DNA from: Brucella cytisi
GTDB lineage: Bacteria > Pseudomonadota > Alphaproteobacteria > Rhizobiales > Rhizobiaceae
DNA: 64,000 nt
Assembly: GCA_012103075.1 (NCBI GenBank)
Contig: JAAVLQ010000003.1
Location: 682,001-746,000, forward strand
Reading direction: 5' to 3'
The notes below the pieces were generated by a model that was given only the letters and a program-made list of their open reading frames with translations, was not told where the DNA came from and ran no database searches. Made by a program: the position numbers and the translations under genes. Below are positions 1-9,697 of this stretch, one piece after another. Positions within the stretch are counted from its first letter, which is position 1. Each line of letters opens with the position of its first letter.

Positions 1-1
1 G

Positions 2-175
2 CAGTTCGGTATTCCCGACCAGACCATGCTTGCATTTGCCTGTGCAGCAATAATCCTCCCGGCCCTCGACTGGATTTATACACGTTTACGAGACCGGGCA
101 CGGGCCAATCGCAAGCCGAACCTGACCATCCCTTTTTATATTCATAAAACATGGGATGACCGTCGCTCATTATGA
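2..175 (+). CDS. C-terminal end of an unidentified membrane protein (runs in from the left edge)
   Basis: The frame is open from the first bases of the window and stops with TGA at 173-175. It encodes about 57 residues: a hydrophobic stretch (LAFACAAIILPALDWIY) followed by a basic tail (RLRDRARANRKP). This fits the last transmembrane helix and cytoplasmic tail of a membrane protein. The start lies outside the window and I do not recognise the family. Confidence 0.4.
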   Translation, partial: QFGIPDQTMLAFACAAIILPALDWIYTRLRDRARANRKPNLTIPFYIHKTWDDRRSL

Positions 176-563
176 TCATCCCAGATGGAAGTTATTTCTT
201 TTTGCAAACTGTCGGCGTATCAAAACGTGCCGATCTCGCGAAATCGGCACGGTGAGTCCGTGTAGGCTGAGGCGAATGTTGAAAATCTCGAATGTCATTT
301 TTGCCAATTTGAAGGCCAGTCAACATAGCGACCCGAGTGAAAGTCCTCCGTCCCGTTCAAACTCTTTACAGCTCACATACGGCAGGCTGAAACGTCGAAG
401 TGTGTCATTCATGTACCGGACGTCGCAATAACCAAACAGAACGCTTTCGCCGACATCATGGATTGTAAAGTTACGCTGCTATTTCGAGAACACCAACAAG
501 GGCGCGTCGAGTTACTGCGCCCCTGACGATAAAACTCGGCCTCGATACTCGACCGTTACCGGG
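176..563. other. Intergenic stretch with no supported gene
   Basis: Nearly 390 bases between the left-edge gene and the end of the binding-protein gene. A 91-codon frame at 156-431 has no recognisable protein character. No tRNA or clear terminator was seen. Confidence 0.4.
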
Positions 564-1832
564 TCATTGCATCGACAGTTTTACAAGTTCGGCAAGCCCG
601 TCCTCGGGGGTAAGATCACCCCGCATAACCTTGGCGATAACATCGCGTGCTGCGCGCCAGATGCGAACCGATGATCCAGTAGGATAGCCCTCCCACGGTC
701 GCGCCAGTTCTATCTCTGATGCCACCGTCTTGAAACGCGGCTCCTTTTCGTAAAATGGGGCAAGATAATCAGCGCCGTCAGCCAGCTTGTTCGTCGGCAG
801 ATAACCTGTTGTTTCCACCACAATAGTTTGCCCCTGCGGGCCTGTGGCGAATTTCAGGTATTCCCATGCTGCTTTCTGGACAGCTTCGTCTTGCGAAAGA
901 ATAATCCCGGCGGCACCACCGGTGGGCAAGCCACCATTGTCCTTGTCATCGAGCGGCACTCTTATCGTGTTCAGTCTAAAGCGATCTCCAACCGGGCCTA
1001 TAATCTGTGCGAGGCGTGCCGGGGTGTCTACGAAGTAGGCTGTCTGTCCGGCAGCAAATTGCTGACGCGCCTGTTCAAATTCCAGCAAGGTCTCGCCGCC
1101 TTCGGTCACCATACGGCGCAAAATTTTCAGAGCTGCGAGACCTTTCTCATTGTTGAACCCCGCCTTTCCCGTGTCCGGGTCTACAAGCTGTGTTCCCTCC
1201 CGGCGCAAAATGGTCTGCCAAAGCCAGTCATCCGGCCAATCGTAGATAGTATATCCGATACCTGCCATCTTCGGGTCGGCATCATGCACTTTCACGGCAC
1301 GCGCCAGAAGATCGTCCCAACTGGATGGTACTTCCTTTGGATCCAGACCGGCCTTCTCCACCGCATTCTCGTTGACATAAATAATGGGAAGTGAAGCATT
1401 GAAAGCCATTCCGTATTTTACGCCGTCAACGATGCCCGGTTGAGCATGGACTGCGAATAATTTTCTGTCTTCCAGCTGTCCGGTTCGGCGTCCGGGGAAC
1501 GGTTGCAGGTCTGTGATCTGTTTGCGCTTGGACAATGTGCGCGCAAGCTCCGGCAACAGGTGATAGCCGGGGAAGTAGATGTCGGGCAACTGATTGGTCA
1601 CAGCAAGCCGCTGCATCAGAAGGTGCCCTTCATCATAATCCTTCGCTGGAGCCCGGAATTTTATCTTTATGTCCGGATGCTCCTTCATGAAGGCCTGTGC
1701 GATCGGGTCGTGAAATTTTGCGAAGCCCGGCTGAGCATAGAGCACGTCCAGCGTCACGTCGGCGGCCACCGTTGTTCCCGCCATCTGCACGGTCAAAGCA
1801 CTGGCAACGACGAATTTTAGAATGTGTTTCAT
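564..1832 (-). CDS. ABC transporter solute-binding protein, family 1 (sugar/glycerophosphate type)
   Basis: An intact 422-residue protein, one of the few long genes here without a frameshift. Residues 1-23 are a Sec signal peptide ending near TVAADV. The mature part has the family 1 pattern: an early KFHDPIAQAFMKEHPDIKIKF region, a central DWLWQTIL region and a C-terminal EYLKFATGPQGQ segment. Length is typical of UgpB/MalE-like proteins. It lies at the 3' end of an operon transcribed leftward with two permeases, an ATPase and a phosphoesterase. The protein should capture a sugar or sugar-phosphate ligand in the periplasm. The ligand cannot be read from sequence; the linked phosphoesterase and HAD phosphatase suggest a phosphorylated or phosphodiester compound. 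Confidence 0.88.
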   Translation of the reverse strand: MKHILKFVVASALTVQMAGTTVAADVTLDVLYAQPGFAKFHDPIAQAFMKEHPDIKIKFRAPAKDYDEGHLLMQRLAVTNQLPDIYFPGYHLLPELARTLSKRKQITDLQPFPGRRTGQLEDRKLFAVHAQPGIVDGVKYGMAFNASLPIIYVNENAVEKAGLDPKEVPSSWDDLLARAVKVHDADPKMAGIGYTIYDWPDDWLWQTILRREGTQLVDPDTGKAGFNNEKGLAALKILRRMVTEGGETLLEFEQARQQFAAGQTAYFVDTPARLAQIIGPVGDRFRLNTIRVPLDDKDNGGLPTGGAAGIILSQDEAVQKAAWEYLKFATGPQGQTIVVETTGYLPTNKLADGADYLAPFYEKEPRFKTVASEIELARPWEGYPTGSSVRIWRAARDVIAKVMRGDLTPEDGLAELVKLSMQ

Positions 1833-1872
1833 TTGTTCCTCCCTGTGAAGCTCTTCTGTTTATTAAGGCTTT

Positions 1873-2754
1873 TTATTTGACGCCGGTCATGGTGATGCCC
1901 TGAATGAAACGTTTGCGGGCGACCGGGAAGCAGATCACCAAAGGCGCAGTCAGCATGGTTGCCGCGGCGGTGAGCGCACCGTAGTTTGAGCCGGTTTCTG
2001 CATCAGCAAACAGCAGCATTCCCAGCGGAGGTGGTGCAAGCTGATTGTCTGAAATTACGATGAGCGGCCAATAAAGATCGTTCCAGTGAGCAACGATTGA
2101 AAAGACCGAAAATGCGGCAATGGCGGGCATGGCGCTTGGCGTGACAATGCGCCAGATGATCTCCAGCTCCCCATCCCGTCCAGACGCGCAGCATTAATGA
2201 TGTCATCGGGAAAACTTCTGAAGAATTGCCGGAACAGGAAGATCGCGAAGGCCGACAGGAAAAACGGCAGCATCATCGAGAAATAGGTATTCAACTGACC
2301 GGTCGGGCCAGACCTATATAAAGGGGAAGCGCCGGCACCGGATGGGTATGGCCAGTGCGAGCAGGATCAGAATGAAGAAAACGTTGCGCCCTGTGAATTC
2401 CAGCTTCGCCAGCGCGTAGGCGCAAGGAATGGCCACTATCAGTTGAACCAGAAGTATCCCCGCACAGACAATGACGCCATTCAAGGCAAAACGAAGCAGA
2501 GGTGCGCTTTCAAGCGCAAAGCTGTAATTTTCAACGCCATAAAACTGCGTTGGCCATAATCTCAACTGGGCGCTGAAGATCTCGTTCGGCGGCTTGATCG
2601 ATGTCACAAGCATCCAGACGAATGGCATGAGAATGAAGATTGCACCTGAAATCAGGATTCCGTGGACCGTCAGAAACATCAGGCCCTTTTTCCATCTCGC
2701 CGAACTGCGGTCTGGCGGGTTGCCGATTGCAGCGGTTTCGTTGTGTTGCGCCAT
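1873..2754 (-). CDS. ABC transporter permease, MalG type (frameshifted)
   Basis: Reads leftward from an ATG at 2754, which overlaps by one base the stop of the upstream permease. The N-terminus (MAQHNETAAIG) is followed by a first transmembrane helix near GILISGAIFILMPFVWM and a helix-rich core. The frame breaks near 2310-2340 and again near 2160-2180. The downstream pieces carry the EAA loop area (DDIINAARLDGM) and the family C-terminus (KRFIQGITMTGVK). About 290 residues when joined, as usual for a MalG/UgpE inner-membrane subunit. It pairs with the MalF-type permease and the UgpC-like ATPase. The breaks look like indels because conserved protein continues on both sides. Confidence 0.82.
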
Positions 2755-3667
2755 CAATAGTGGACCCTCCTGTCGATCAAAAGGTTTGGATACCGGAAAA
2801 ATCAGAATGAATGTCAAAAGACCAGCGTCAGGGCAGCGGCGTAGGCAGTCGAGAAATACTGGAAGCCTTCCAGATAAATCGCATAGAGGATCACATTGGT
2901 AGAATCCTGCGGACCACCCCGCGTTATAGCAACCACGGTATCAAATACCTTGAACGCGGTGATCGAGGTGGTGATGAGGACGAACATTGTCGTCGGTCCA
3001 AGCATGGGGCGGGTTACGGTTAAAACCTGTCGATTACACCTGCTGCGCCGTCAATATCTGCGGCTTCATAGAGATCTTTGGGGATTGATGAGAGCCCGGC
3101 CAGAAACAACACCATATTGAAACCGACGAGTTGCCAGATGCCGATGACTGCTAACGTCGGCAGAGCATAGGAGGGATCACTAAGAAAATTCACCGGTTCG
3201 AAGCCCAGCGCAACGATAACTGCATTGATAGGACCAAGTGTGGGGTGGAGTAGAAATTTCCAGACCGACGCCATTGCGATGAGGGTCGCGGTGACTGGCA
3301 GGAAGAATATCACCTCATAGATTGCTCTACTTTGTTTTCTGCCATGAATGAGGAGTGCAAACAAAAGTCCGAGACCAACCGAACCGGGAACGACGATGGC
3401 TACGTAAATGAAGGTATTGAAAAGCGACCGTCGAAACGCATCGTCCTGCAAAGCGCTCGAAAAGTTCTTGAGGCCGACAAAATTCAACGCGAGATCACCC
3501 AGTTGGTAGTCGGTGAGGCTCAGAACGATCAGCATGATCAGAGGCACGATATGTAACAGCAGGAGCAGAAGCAACGCTGGCCCTGCGAGCCCGAGCCCTG
3601 TCAGTTTCTCGATGAAAACTCGTCTCCCGTTCCCGAAGGTAACGGCATTCTCAGACGATGGAGCCAT
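2754..3667 (-). CDS. ABC transporter permease, MalF type (frameshifted)
   Basis: The start is the ATG at 3667, preceded by a GGGAGG ribosome-binding site and overlapping the end of the ATPase gene. The first membrane helix (PALLLLLLLHIVPLIMLIVL), the YEVIFFLPVT loop and the EAA motif (LYEAADIDGA) are visible. The frame breaks near 3005-3020 and near 2815, where a run of four T precedes the final segment. Changing frame at the end restores the family's usual tail (IDRRVHY) with a TGA at 2754-2756 that touches the next gene's ATG. This supports an indel rather than a real truncation. It forms the membrane channel with the MalG-type subunit. Confidence 0.82.
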
Positions 3668-4847
3668 GTTTTGGCCTCCCTGCCTCATCGCCCGATGAAA
3701 ACACAGGCGCTTTCTCCACCCGACGTCCATCGGGACCGAAAATATGACAAAGCGCGGGATCGAAGGTGAGCCGCACGTCGTCCCCTTCATGGATAGCGTC
3801 ATGAAAAGAAGCCGCCCGCATGATAAAGCTGTTGGCGTCCGTGCCGGTCAGATCGAAATGGTAAAGGAATTCGGCTCCAAGATTCTCCATGCGGCGCAAG
3901 CGCGCGTCGATGACCGACCGGTATGCGGATGGCAGATCGTTCGAAAGCAAGCTGAGCGCCTCTGGCCTGATACCAAGGGTCACATTCTGGCCCGGCACCA
4001 AATCGACGGCAATACCGATGGATCTGCCCTGTATCTCCACGCGACCGCCTTGTCCGATGGCAGCAGCCATCGTGTTTATTGTCGGGCTTCCAATAAAACG
4101 GGCTACTTCCAGATTAGCGGGACGCTCATAAAGCTCAGTCGGTGTTCCGAGCTGTTGCACCTTGCCACCATCCATCATCGCAACACGATCCGACATGGTC
4201 ATGGCCTCGGTCTGATCATGGGTGACATAAATGAAAGTCGCCCGCATACGCCTGTGCAGTTCCGTCAGTTCGGCGCGCATATGGACGCGCAATTTTGCGT
4301 CGAGGTTGGACAGCGGTTCATCCATAAGGAAGGCGCGCGGCTGACGAACCATTGCTCTGCCGAGGGCAACGCGCTGGCGTTGCCCTCCCGAAAGCTGAGC
4401 GGGTTTTCGCCCAAGGAGAGCTTCTATTTTCAATTGCGCGGCGACGGACTTCACCTGTTCGCCGATCTCATGCATCAGCCTTTTACGCCGCGGTGACAGA
4501 TATTTCAGAAGTGGAATTCGCTCGAAGAGACTCAGTCTTTCAACAGTTAGCGGAACGGCGATATTGTCGAAAACAGTCATATGGGGATAGAGCGCATAAC
4601 TCTGAAAAACCATGGACACTTTACGTTCATGGGGACGCAAATGGTTCACGGGCGAACCATCCACACAAATCGCGCCGGAGGTTTGGCTTTCAAGACCGGC
4701 AATAATGCGCACCAAGGTTGATTTACCACAGCCGGAGGGGCCGACGAGTGTAAGAAACTCTCCGTCACGGATCGAAATATTGATGTCATCCAACACCCGA
4801 TGAGTGCCGAACGATTTGCTTATGTTCTGAATATCAACCCGGGACAA
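3651..4847 (-). CDS. ABC transporter ATP-binding protein, UgpC/MalK-like
   Basis: All nucleotide-binding motifs are present: Walker A GPSGCGKST, Q-loop MVFQSYALYP, signature LSGGQRQR, Walker B AFLMDEP, D-loop SNLDAKL and H-loop YVTHDQ. A C-terminal TOBE-like domain follows (VTLGIRPEALSL). As written, the frame is continuous with the upstream metallophosphoesterase and gives a 680-residue fusion. I prefer a separate start at the TTG at 4845-4847. It lies just downstream of a strong GGAGGAGAG ribosome-binding site, and the ATPase domain begins at once (SRVDIQNISKSFG). The gene overlaps the MalF-type permease start by 17 bases. It energises uptake by the adjacent permeases. Confidence 0.85.
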   Translation of the reverse strand: MSRVDIQNISKSFGTHRVLDDINISIRDGEFLTLVGPSGCGKSTLVRIIAGLESQTSGAICVDGSPVNHLRPHERKVSMVFQSYALYPHMTVFDNIAVPLTVERLSLFERIPLLKYLSPRRKRLMHEIGEQVKSVAAQLKIEALLGRKPAQLSGGQRQRVALGRAMVRQPRAFLMDEPLSNLDAKLRVHMRAELTELHRRMRATFIYVTHDQTEAMTMSDRVAMMDGGKVQQLGTPTELYERPANLEVARFIGSPTINTMAAAIGQGGRVEIQGRSIGIAVDLVPGQNVTLGIRPEALSLLSNDLPSAYRSVIDARLRRMENLGAEFLYHFDLTGTDANSFIMRAASFHDAIHEGDDVRLTFDPALCHIFGPDGRRVEKAPVFSSGDEAGRPKHGSIV

Positions 4848-4850
4848 AAG

Positions 4851-4859
4851 CTCTCCTCC
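4851..4859 (-). promoter_or_regulatory. Strong Shine-Dalgarno that decides the ATPase start
   Basis: On the minus strand the bases read GGAGGAGAG, with the GGAGG core about seven bases before the TTG at 4847. Such a site would be pointless inside a real fusion gene. It argues that the phosphoesterase and the ATPase are separately translated. Confidence 0.6.
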
Positions 4860-4878
4860 AGCATTCGTCTCCGCCAAT

Positions 4879-5693
4879 TTATCGCGGGGGTAAACTTCGT
4901 GCACGACGTCGTCGATCCACATCATCGTCAGCTCTGGCAAATGAATGCGTTCGAATGTGAAACCCGCATCCGAAAATTCATAACGCACCGCGCCAAGCTG
5001 CTTTTCACCGCCAAGCGGCGGCTGCATGTCAGGACCAACTGCGAACGCGGCCGACGGACACCAGACAAACTGAACCCCGTCGAGAACAAAACCGTGTGAA
5101 AGATGAAGATGGCCACTGGCGATGAGTTCAACGCCGAAGCGCTTGACCAGATCCTGCAGTCGGCCACGGGGTTCACGCTTGACCGACCAATAACCATTAT
5201 CGACGTCATCCCAACTATTTATGAACAATGGCTGATGACAAAACCATGCGATGTGGCGGCCATTCGCATTATCCATCTGTTGTTCCAGCCAGCAAAACTG
5301 CTCTTCTTCGGCTGCCAGACCAGAACCAAGGATCATGGAATCAAAACCGATCAGACGCCAGTTTTCCTCGTCCTTCACCCAAAAATCCTTGCCAAACTGG
5401 CGGTTCCAGCGCTCCAGACGATGATCGTCAGTCGGCTGATGCACGCTTTTCGGTTCGCCAACATCGTGATTTCCCGGAACGACAAGCATCGGAGCCGGCA
5501 GATCCGCCATAATCTCGCGACAGAACACAAAATCATCATCGACGTCCGCACCATCCACGCTGATGTCGCCGGAATGAATGATGAGATCCGGGTTCTGACT
5601 GACAAGCCAGTCTCGCAAGGGTGGCCAGTTGCCCACGAAATGCGCCTTCTGGCGACCGAGATGGGTATCTGAAATCTGTATGACGCGGGCCAT
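4879..5693 (-). CDS. Metallophosphoesterase (calcineurin-like, Icc/GpdQ type)
   Basis: The N-terminus carries the complete dinuclear-metal signature of calcineurin-like phosphoesterases: D-x-H (ISDTHLG), GDISVDGAD, GNHD (VVPGNHDVGE), a WFCHQP histidine and a final GHLH (SGHLHLS). This subgroup includes cyclic-nucleotide and glycerophosphodiester phosphodiesterases. The frame runs on into the ATPase. One extra C in the five-C run near 4886-4890 would bring in a TAA at 4879-4881 and end the enzyme after the VYP segment, which I take as the likely true end. Being first in an uptake operon, it probably hydrolyses the imported phosphodiester in the cytoplasm. No signal peptide is present. Confidence 0.82.
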
Positions 5694-5770
5694 TTTTTCG
5701 TTCCCCGGGTTGTAAACTGATTAGATCAATTCACCGCATCGATTAAAAGCTTACAGTTGTTGGTGCAAAC

Positions 5771-5782
5771 TTGCAAATGTAA
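5771..5782. promoter_or_regulatory. Probable SorC-family operator, copy 2
   Basis: The minus strand reads TTACATTTGCAA, matching 10 of 12 positions of the palindrome TTACACTTGTAA found beside the SorC regulator gene. It lies within 90 bases upstream of the phosphoesterase start, where a repressor or activator of the transport operon would bind. Confidence 0.45.
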
Positions 5783-5790
5783 CACGGTGT

Positions 5791-6512
5791 TCAAGCCACC
5801 CTATTTGCTTCACCGAGCAAGATATTGGCCGCAGATATCGCCGCCGGCAATTCTATTGCACCATGGGCGATGAATGATGCCCCGCTGGCCATCAGCAGAG
5901 ATGCGCGATCAGGCCTCGGATCTGCCGGATCGACGAATCCTATTGCCACCACTCCTGCCGCTCGAGCCGCTACAATTCCATGCGGACTGTCATCAATCAT
6001 CACGCAATGCTCCGGCCTGACACGGAATTTCTCCGCACAAAGCAGAACAAGGTCCGGAGCGGGCTTCGGGTCGGCCACCATTTGAGCGCTGAATACAGCC
6101 GGATAAAAATGCTCCCAGAGATCGAGCCTTCCCGGGCTTTTCTGCAAACGGTCCAGAGAACTGTTAGAGGCCACACATTTGGGGCGATTGATACTCGCAA
6201 CCACCGCATCCATGCCCGGCATTGACCTAAGCGAACGACCAAATTCCCGGTAGAGGCTTTCGTGCGGGCTGCAAAACGCGCATCAATATCCGTCAAACGG
6301 AGTTCTTCTTCGCATATCCTGCGGATTGCCGGTTCCGAATTGCCCGTGAACCTGACATGCGCCTCTCGCGCGTCAATAGTTATTCCGGCTTCCCGCAGCA
6401 TTTCGGCAAGCGTCCGGCTGGCAAGGGGTTCACTATCGATCAGTACGCCGTCGCAATCGAAAATGACCAGCGCAATATTCTCGAGCTCGTTCGTCAGGCA
6501 CATGCCGTTCAT
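5791..6512 (-). CDS. HAD-superfamily phosphatase (frameshifted)
   Basis: HAD motif I is clear (FDCDGVLIDSE, with both catalytic aspartates), motif III is seen as PKPAPD and motif IV as MIDDSPHG. The cap region lies between them. Length is about 235 residues, the size of beta-phosphoglucomutase-like or sugar-phosphate phosphatases. The frame breaks near 6230-6260; protein similarity resumes at once (REFGRSLRSMPGMDAVVAS). I chose the start near 6512 (MNGMCLTNELENI) because upstream residues look unrelated. The gene lies between the transport operon and the SorC regulator and is transcribed with the operon. A role in dephosphorylating the imported compound is an inference. Confidence 0.8.
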
Positions 6513-6665
6513 CGCGATCACCAAATTGCACCAAAATTGAGTTCCCGGGAGAAACCTCGAAGCGGCTTTGTCATCTAGTTTGCTCGTGGCATAGCCTTCT
6601 TCTCCCATTGGCCTTCGTTTGTTGCGTTCAATCTAGAAGAGCCTTCATTCAGGTGTCAATATAAT

Positions 6666-6679
6666 TTTACACTTGTAAA
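6666..6679. promoter_or_regulatory. Perfect palindrome, probable SorC-family operator, copy 1
   Basis: TTTACACTTGTAAA is a perfect 6-2-6 inverted repeat in the divergent region between the HAD phosphatase (leftward) and the SorC regulator (rightward). Placement suits control of both directions. A related site lies at 5771-5782. Confidence 0.55.
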
Positions 6680-6842
6680 TCCCTGTGCGATATGAGTTGG
6701 AAGGGAAGAAGGGCAGGTTATGCATCCAGTCATGCAAATATCTTTTCGAACAGGAAAGCGCTGCTAATCAGGGATGGATAGACGTCTTCAAACCAGAACC
6801 CCGAACAGCGAATTTGCATGACGAGAAAATGAGGTCCAATCG

Positions 6843-7837
6843 ATGAACGGAAAGCCGACGCAAAATTCTTCAGCTGTTCACGCTGACGAGCGAATGCAGA
6901 TGCGTGTGGTCTGGCAGTACTTCATGGAAGGCCGCACTCAGGGTGAAATCGCCGAGGCACACTCCACCAATCGATTGCGGATCAACAAGATCATCGCCGA
7001 AGCGCGCCGGTCGGGGCTGGTGACGATCACGTTGAACTCCCGGCTGGCTTCGTGCGTCGAACTTGAACAGCAGCTCGTAGCCGACTTTTCCTTGCATCAT
7101 GCAAGCATCGTACCCACGCCCGACGACGTCGATCTTGTGCCGGTTCTGGTCGGGCAGGCAACTGCCGATTATCTCGTCACTCAATTGAACACCACCGGAA
7201 TATCGGGAATCGGTGTTGGCTGGGGCGCTACTTTGCGTGAGATGGTGCGCCATATTCCAATGATGAAGCGCCCTGACGTCTTCGTGAACTCAGTGCTGGG
7301 TGGGTTAACGCACGGGATCGAAATCAATACATTCGACATTGCGAGCGATCTTGCACGCCAGCTCAATGCCCAGTGCGCCTATCTCGCAGCACCAATCTAT
7401 GCCGGCAGTCCTCAGTCGCGGGACGCAATCGTGAGCCGGGATGTTTTCGAGGATGCCTTCGAGCAAATTCGAAAAACGATATTATCATCGTCAGTATCGG
7501 CGACATGACCCCGCGTTCCCTGTTGGTACGCTACGGATTGCCGAGCAATGTCAAGCTGGAGGAGTTGATCGCGGCAGGTGCTTGCGGCGATATCATGGCG
7601 CAGTTTATCGACAAGAACGGATTGCCGATCGATCATCCGATCAATCAGCGTGCTATAGCGCCTTCCTTCGATACGCTGACAAACGTGCCAACCGTCGTGT
7701 TCGCCTCGGGCGGTCTCAACAAGGCAGAAGCAATTGCCGCAGCGTTGTTATCAGGCATGGGAAATGTCCTTATATCTGATGAAGAGACCGCAAGGCTTGC
7801 CAGCCAGATCGCTCTTGAAAGAAGGTATTCGGCCTAA
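6843..7837 (+). CDS. SorC/DeoR-like sugar-binding transcriptional regulator (frameshifted)
   Basis: The N-terminal 60 residues form a helix-turn-helix of the SorC type (YFMEGRTQGEIAEAHSTNRLRINKIIAEARRSG split over two lines of helix). A sugar-phosphate-binding domain follows, with GIGVGWGATLREM and, after the frame break near 7470, IVSIGDMTPRSLLVRYGL, the GACGDIMAQF motif and the C-terminal ALLSGMGNVLISDEETA. Total length is about 330 residues, normal for the family. SorC proteins usually sense a phosphorylated sugar. Its divergent position and the two palindromes make it the likely regulator of the uptake operon at 0.5-6.5 kb. Confidence 0.85.
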
Positions 7838-8100
7838 GAGCTATTCAGAAAGAAACCGACTTATGGCTGGATCAGATCGGTGAAAGCCCACGGCTGCGTT
7901 CGTGGAATTTGAATGTGTTCTCAATCAGGGGTAATAAGCCGCTAATCCCCGGAGCCGAGGAGTTGACGAGTACTGCCGTAAGCGGCTTGCAGGAGAGACA
8001 GGTCAATGATTGCTTCTCCACCAATATAGACAAAATGCCAAATGCTGGGTCAGGGTAGACGCGGGGGACGCCATTGGCGGCACCCGTTTGATCGCTTTAT

Positions 8101-8793
8101 TTAGCTGGCCGTCACTTCCAGCCCGCGTTGAACGCCCGGACGCGAAAGGCCACGATCGAGCGGGCCTGCACCGGGCAAAACGGTCGAACCCCACAAGGTC
8201 GCGCGCTTCATAAAATCCGATCAGGTTCCGCACCCAGCCAAGCAGCGAGATGTCGGCGATGCTGTAGTCGGGGCCCATCACCCAGTCCCGACCAACGAGC
8301 CGTTCATTCAAGACACCGAGCAACCGTGCGGATTCGGCTGCGTAGCGGTCACGCGGGCGCTTGTCCTCATAATCCTTTCCCGCGAATTTATTGAAAAAGC
8401 CGAGCTGGCCGAACATCGGGCCGACGCCCCCATCTGCCACATTAACCACTGGATCGTCTCATAGCGAGTATTGGGATCGGATGATATGAATTGCCCGGTT
8501 TTGTCAGCAAGATAGAGGAGGATAGCACCCGACTCAAATAGGGCCAGCGGTTGGCCATCTGGCCCCTCCGGGTCATAGATTGCAGGAATCTTTCCATTGG
8601 GATTGAGCGCCAGAAATGCCGGATCGTGGCTTTCATTGGCCCCGATGTCGATACGATGCGCTTCATAGGCCAACCCTGTTTCCTCCAGCATGATGCCGAC
8701 CTTTACCCCATTGGGTGTGGGCAGGGAGAACAGTTGCAGTCGCTCGGGGTGCTGTGCAGGCCATCGTGCAAAAATTGGGTGAACAAGTGTCAA
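8101..8793 (-). CDS. Glutathione S-transferase, YghU/YfcG type (frameshifted)
   Basis: The thioredoxin-like N-terminal domain shows LFSLPTPNGVKVGIMLEE, NPNGKIPAI and the SxG glutathione contact as FESGAILLYLADKTG. The helical C-terminal domain resumes after a frame break near 8430 (GPMFGQLGFFNKFAGKDY) and holds the DYSIADISLLGWVRN motif. A second break near 8190 precedes the end, GVQRGLEVTAS, with TAA at 8101. About 230 residues when joined. Members are disulfide-bond reductases or peroxidases that use glutathione. It stands alone between the SorC gene and a methyltransferase remnant. Confidence 0.8.
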
Positions 8794-8916
8794 GTGCTAG
8801 CTCCTTTGTTGCGTCCGGCAGAACCCCGTCAGGTGATCAACGATTGTTTTCGTATCGAATTGTGTTTTCTGCGCTCCCTATGTTTATACTGTTCCCTCTT
8901 ATGGGCACACATGAAT

Positions 8917-9330
8917 AATCGTCTTGCCCGCGCGCCGTTCGGCCGAGTTGAAGGTGTCCCGGCGCTTGCCTTCCGCACCGCGATCGCAGAAGCGGTGATA
9001 TTTGAGACGGGCGGTTCGATGCAGTTCTGGTGTTCGACCATCTCCATCTGGTCCGCGACCTGCCCGGCACGCTGAGCTGCATCCATGCTTTGCTTGCACC
9101 TGACGGCTTGTTCATGTCAAAGACAGCCTTTGTTGGAGATATGAACCCGGTCATCCGATTGGCCTTGTTGCCCGCCATGCGCGCGATCGGTACAACACCC
9201 GAACGCTGGCGTCTTTCAGGCCGTGTCCCCGGGCGTGCTTACATACCGTGAAGGCTTTGACATTCTTGCCACTGAAGGCACACAAACAACAGCAATGAAT
9301 AACATCCCCAGCTCGGAGGGTGTGGCGTGA
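8917..9330 (+). pseudogene. Methyltransferase remnant (C-terminal half)
   Basis: A segment at about 9018-9190 reads RFDAVLVFDHLHLVRDLP, then HALLAPDGLFMSKTAF, then NPVIRLALLPAMRAIG. This is the motif IV to post-I part of a class I SAM methyltransferase. Upstream sequence is broken in several frames and no SAM-binding GxGxG is seen. Downstream the frame shifts near 9205 and 9240; EGFDILATE can still be read before the signal fades. It looks truncated at its 5' end as well as frameshifted, so decay is more likely here than sequencing error alone. Confidence 0.45.
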
Positions 9331-9697
9331 ACCACTAGGGCTGCTCAGAACTCGTCGCGTCCTGTTGTCGACGCAAATCCTGTGGGCTGCTATCTGATGG
9401 GCTGCTTTTCGGCTCCTGATAGTTCGCGGCCAATGACCGACACGGAGGCGCGAAGCTGCCGATTGTGCCAATGCCTCGTCATTGGCACAGGCATGAGCAC
9501 GGGCAAGCATTCGGGATTTCTAGCGAACCTTCAAACCTTCTGTTACGTCGTCTCCGCTGACCGTCAGGCGAACCAAGACCTTGAAACCACTCCGATGCCC
9601 CACCTTGAAACTTAGTGTATCTGAACGATCTGGTCGAATAGACCGATCCGAGCGTCGGCCTTTCTCATCGACGGATTGTGGTGTCACTTAGCGTTCC
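9331..9697. other. Intergenic stretch with no supported gene
   Basis: About 370 bases between a methyltransferase remnant and the end of the next methyltransferase. Short frames exist but none has recognisable protein character. Confidence 0.35.

Noticed and set aside
828..1394. A 188-codon plus-strand frame inside the binding-protein gene
   Set aside because: It is antisense to an intact conserved gene and has no recognisable protein character.
3744..4496. A 250-codon plus-strand frame opposite the ABC ATPase
   Set aside because: Shadow of a GC-rich conserved gene; the ATPase motifs on the minus strand are unambiguous.
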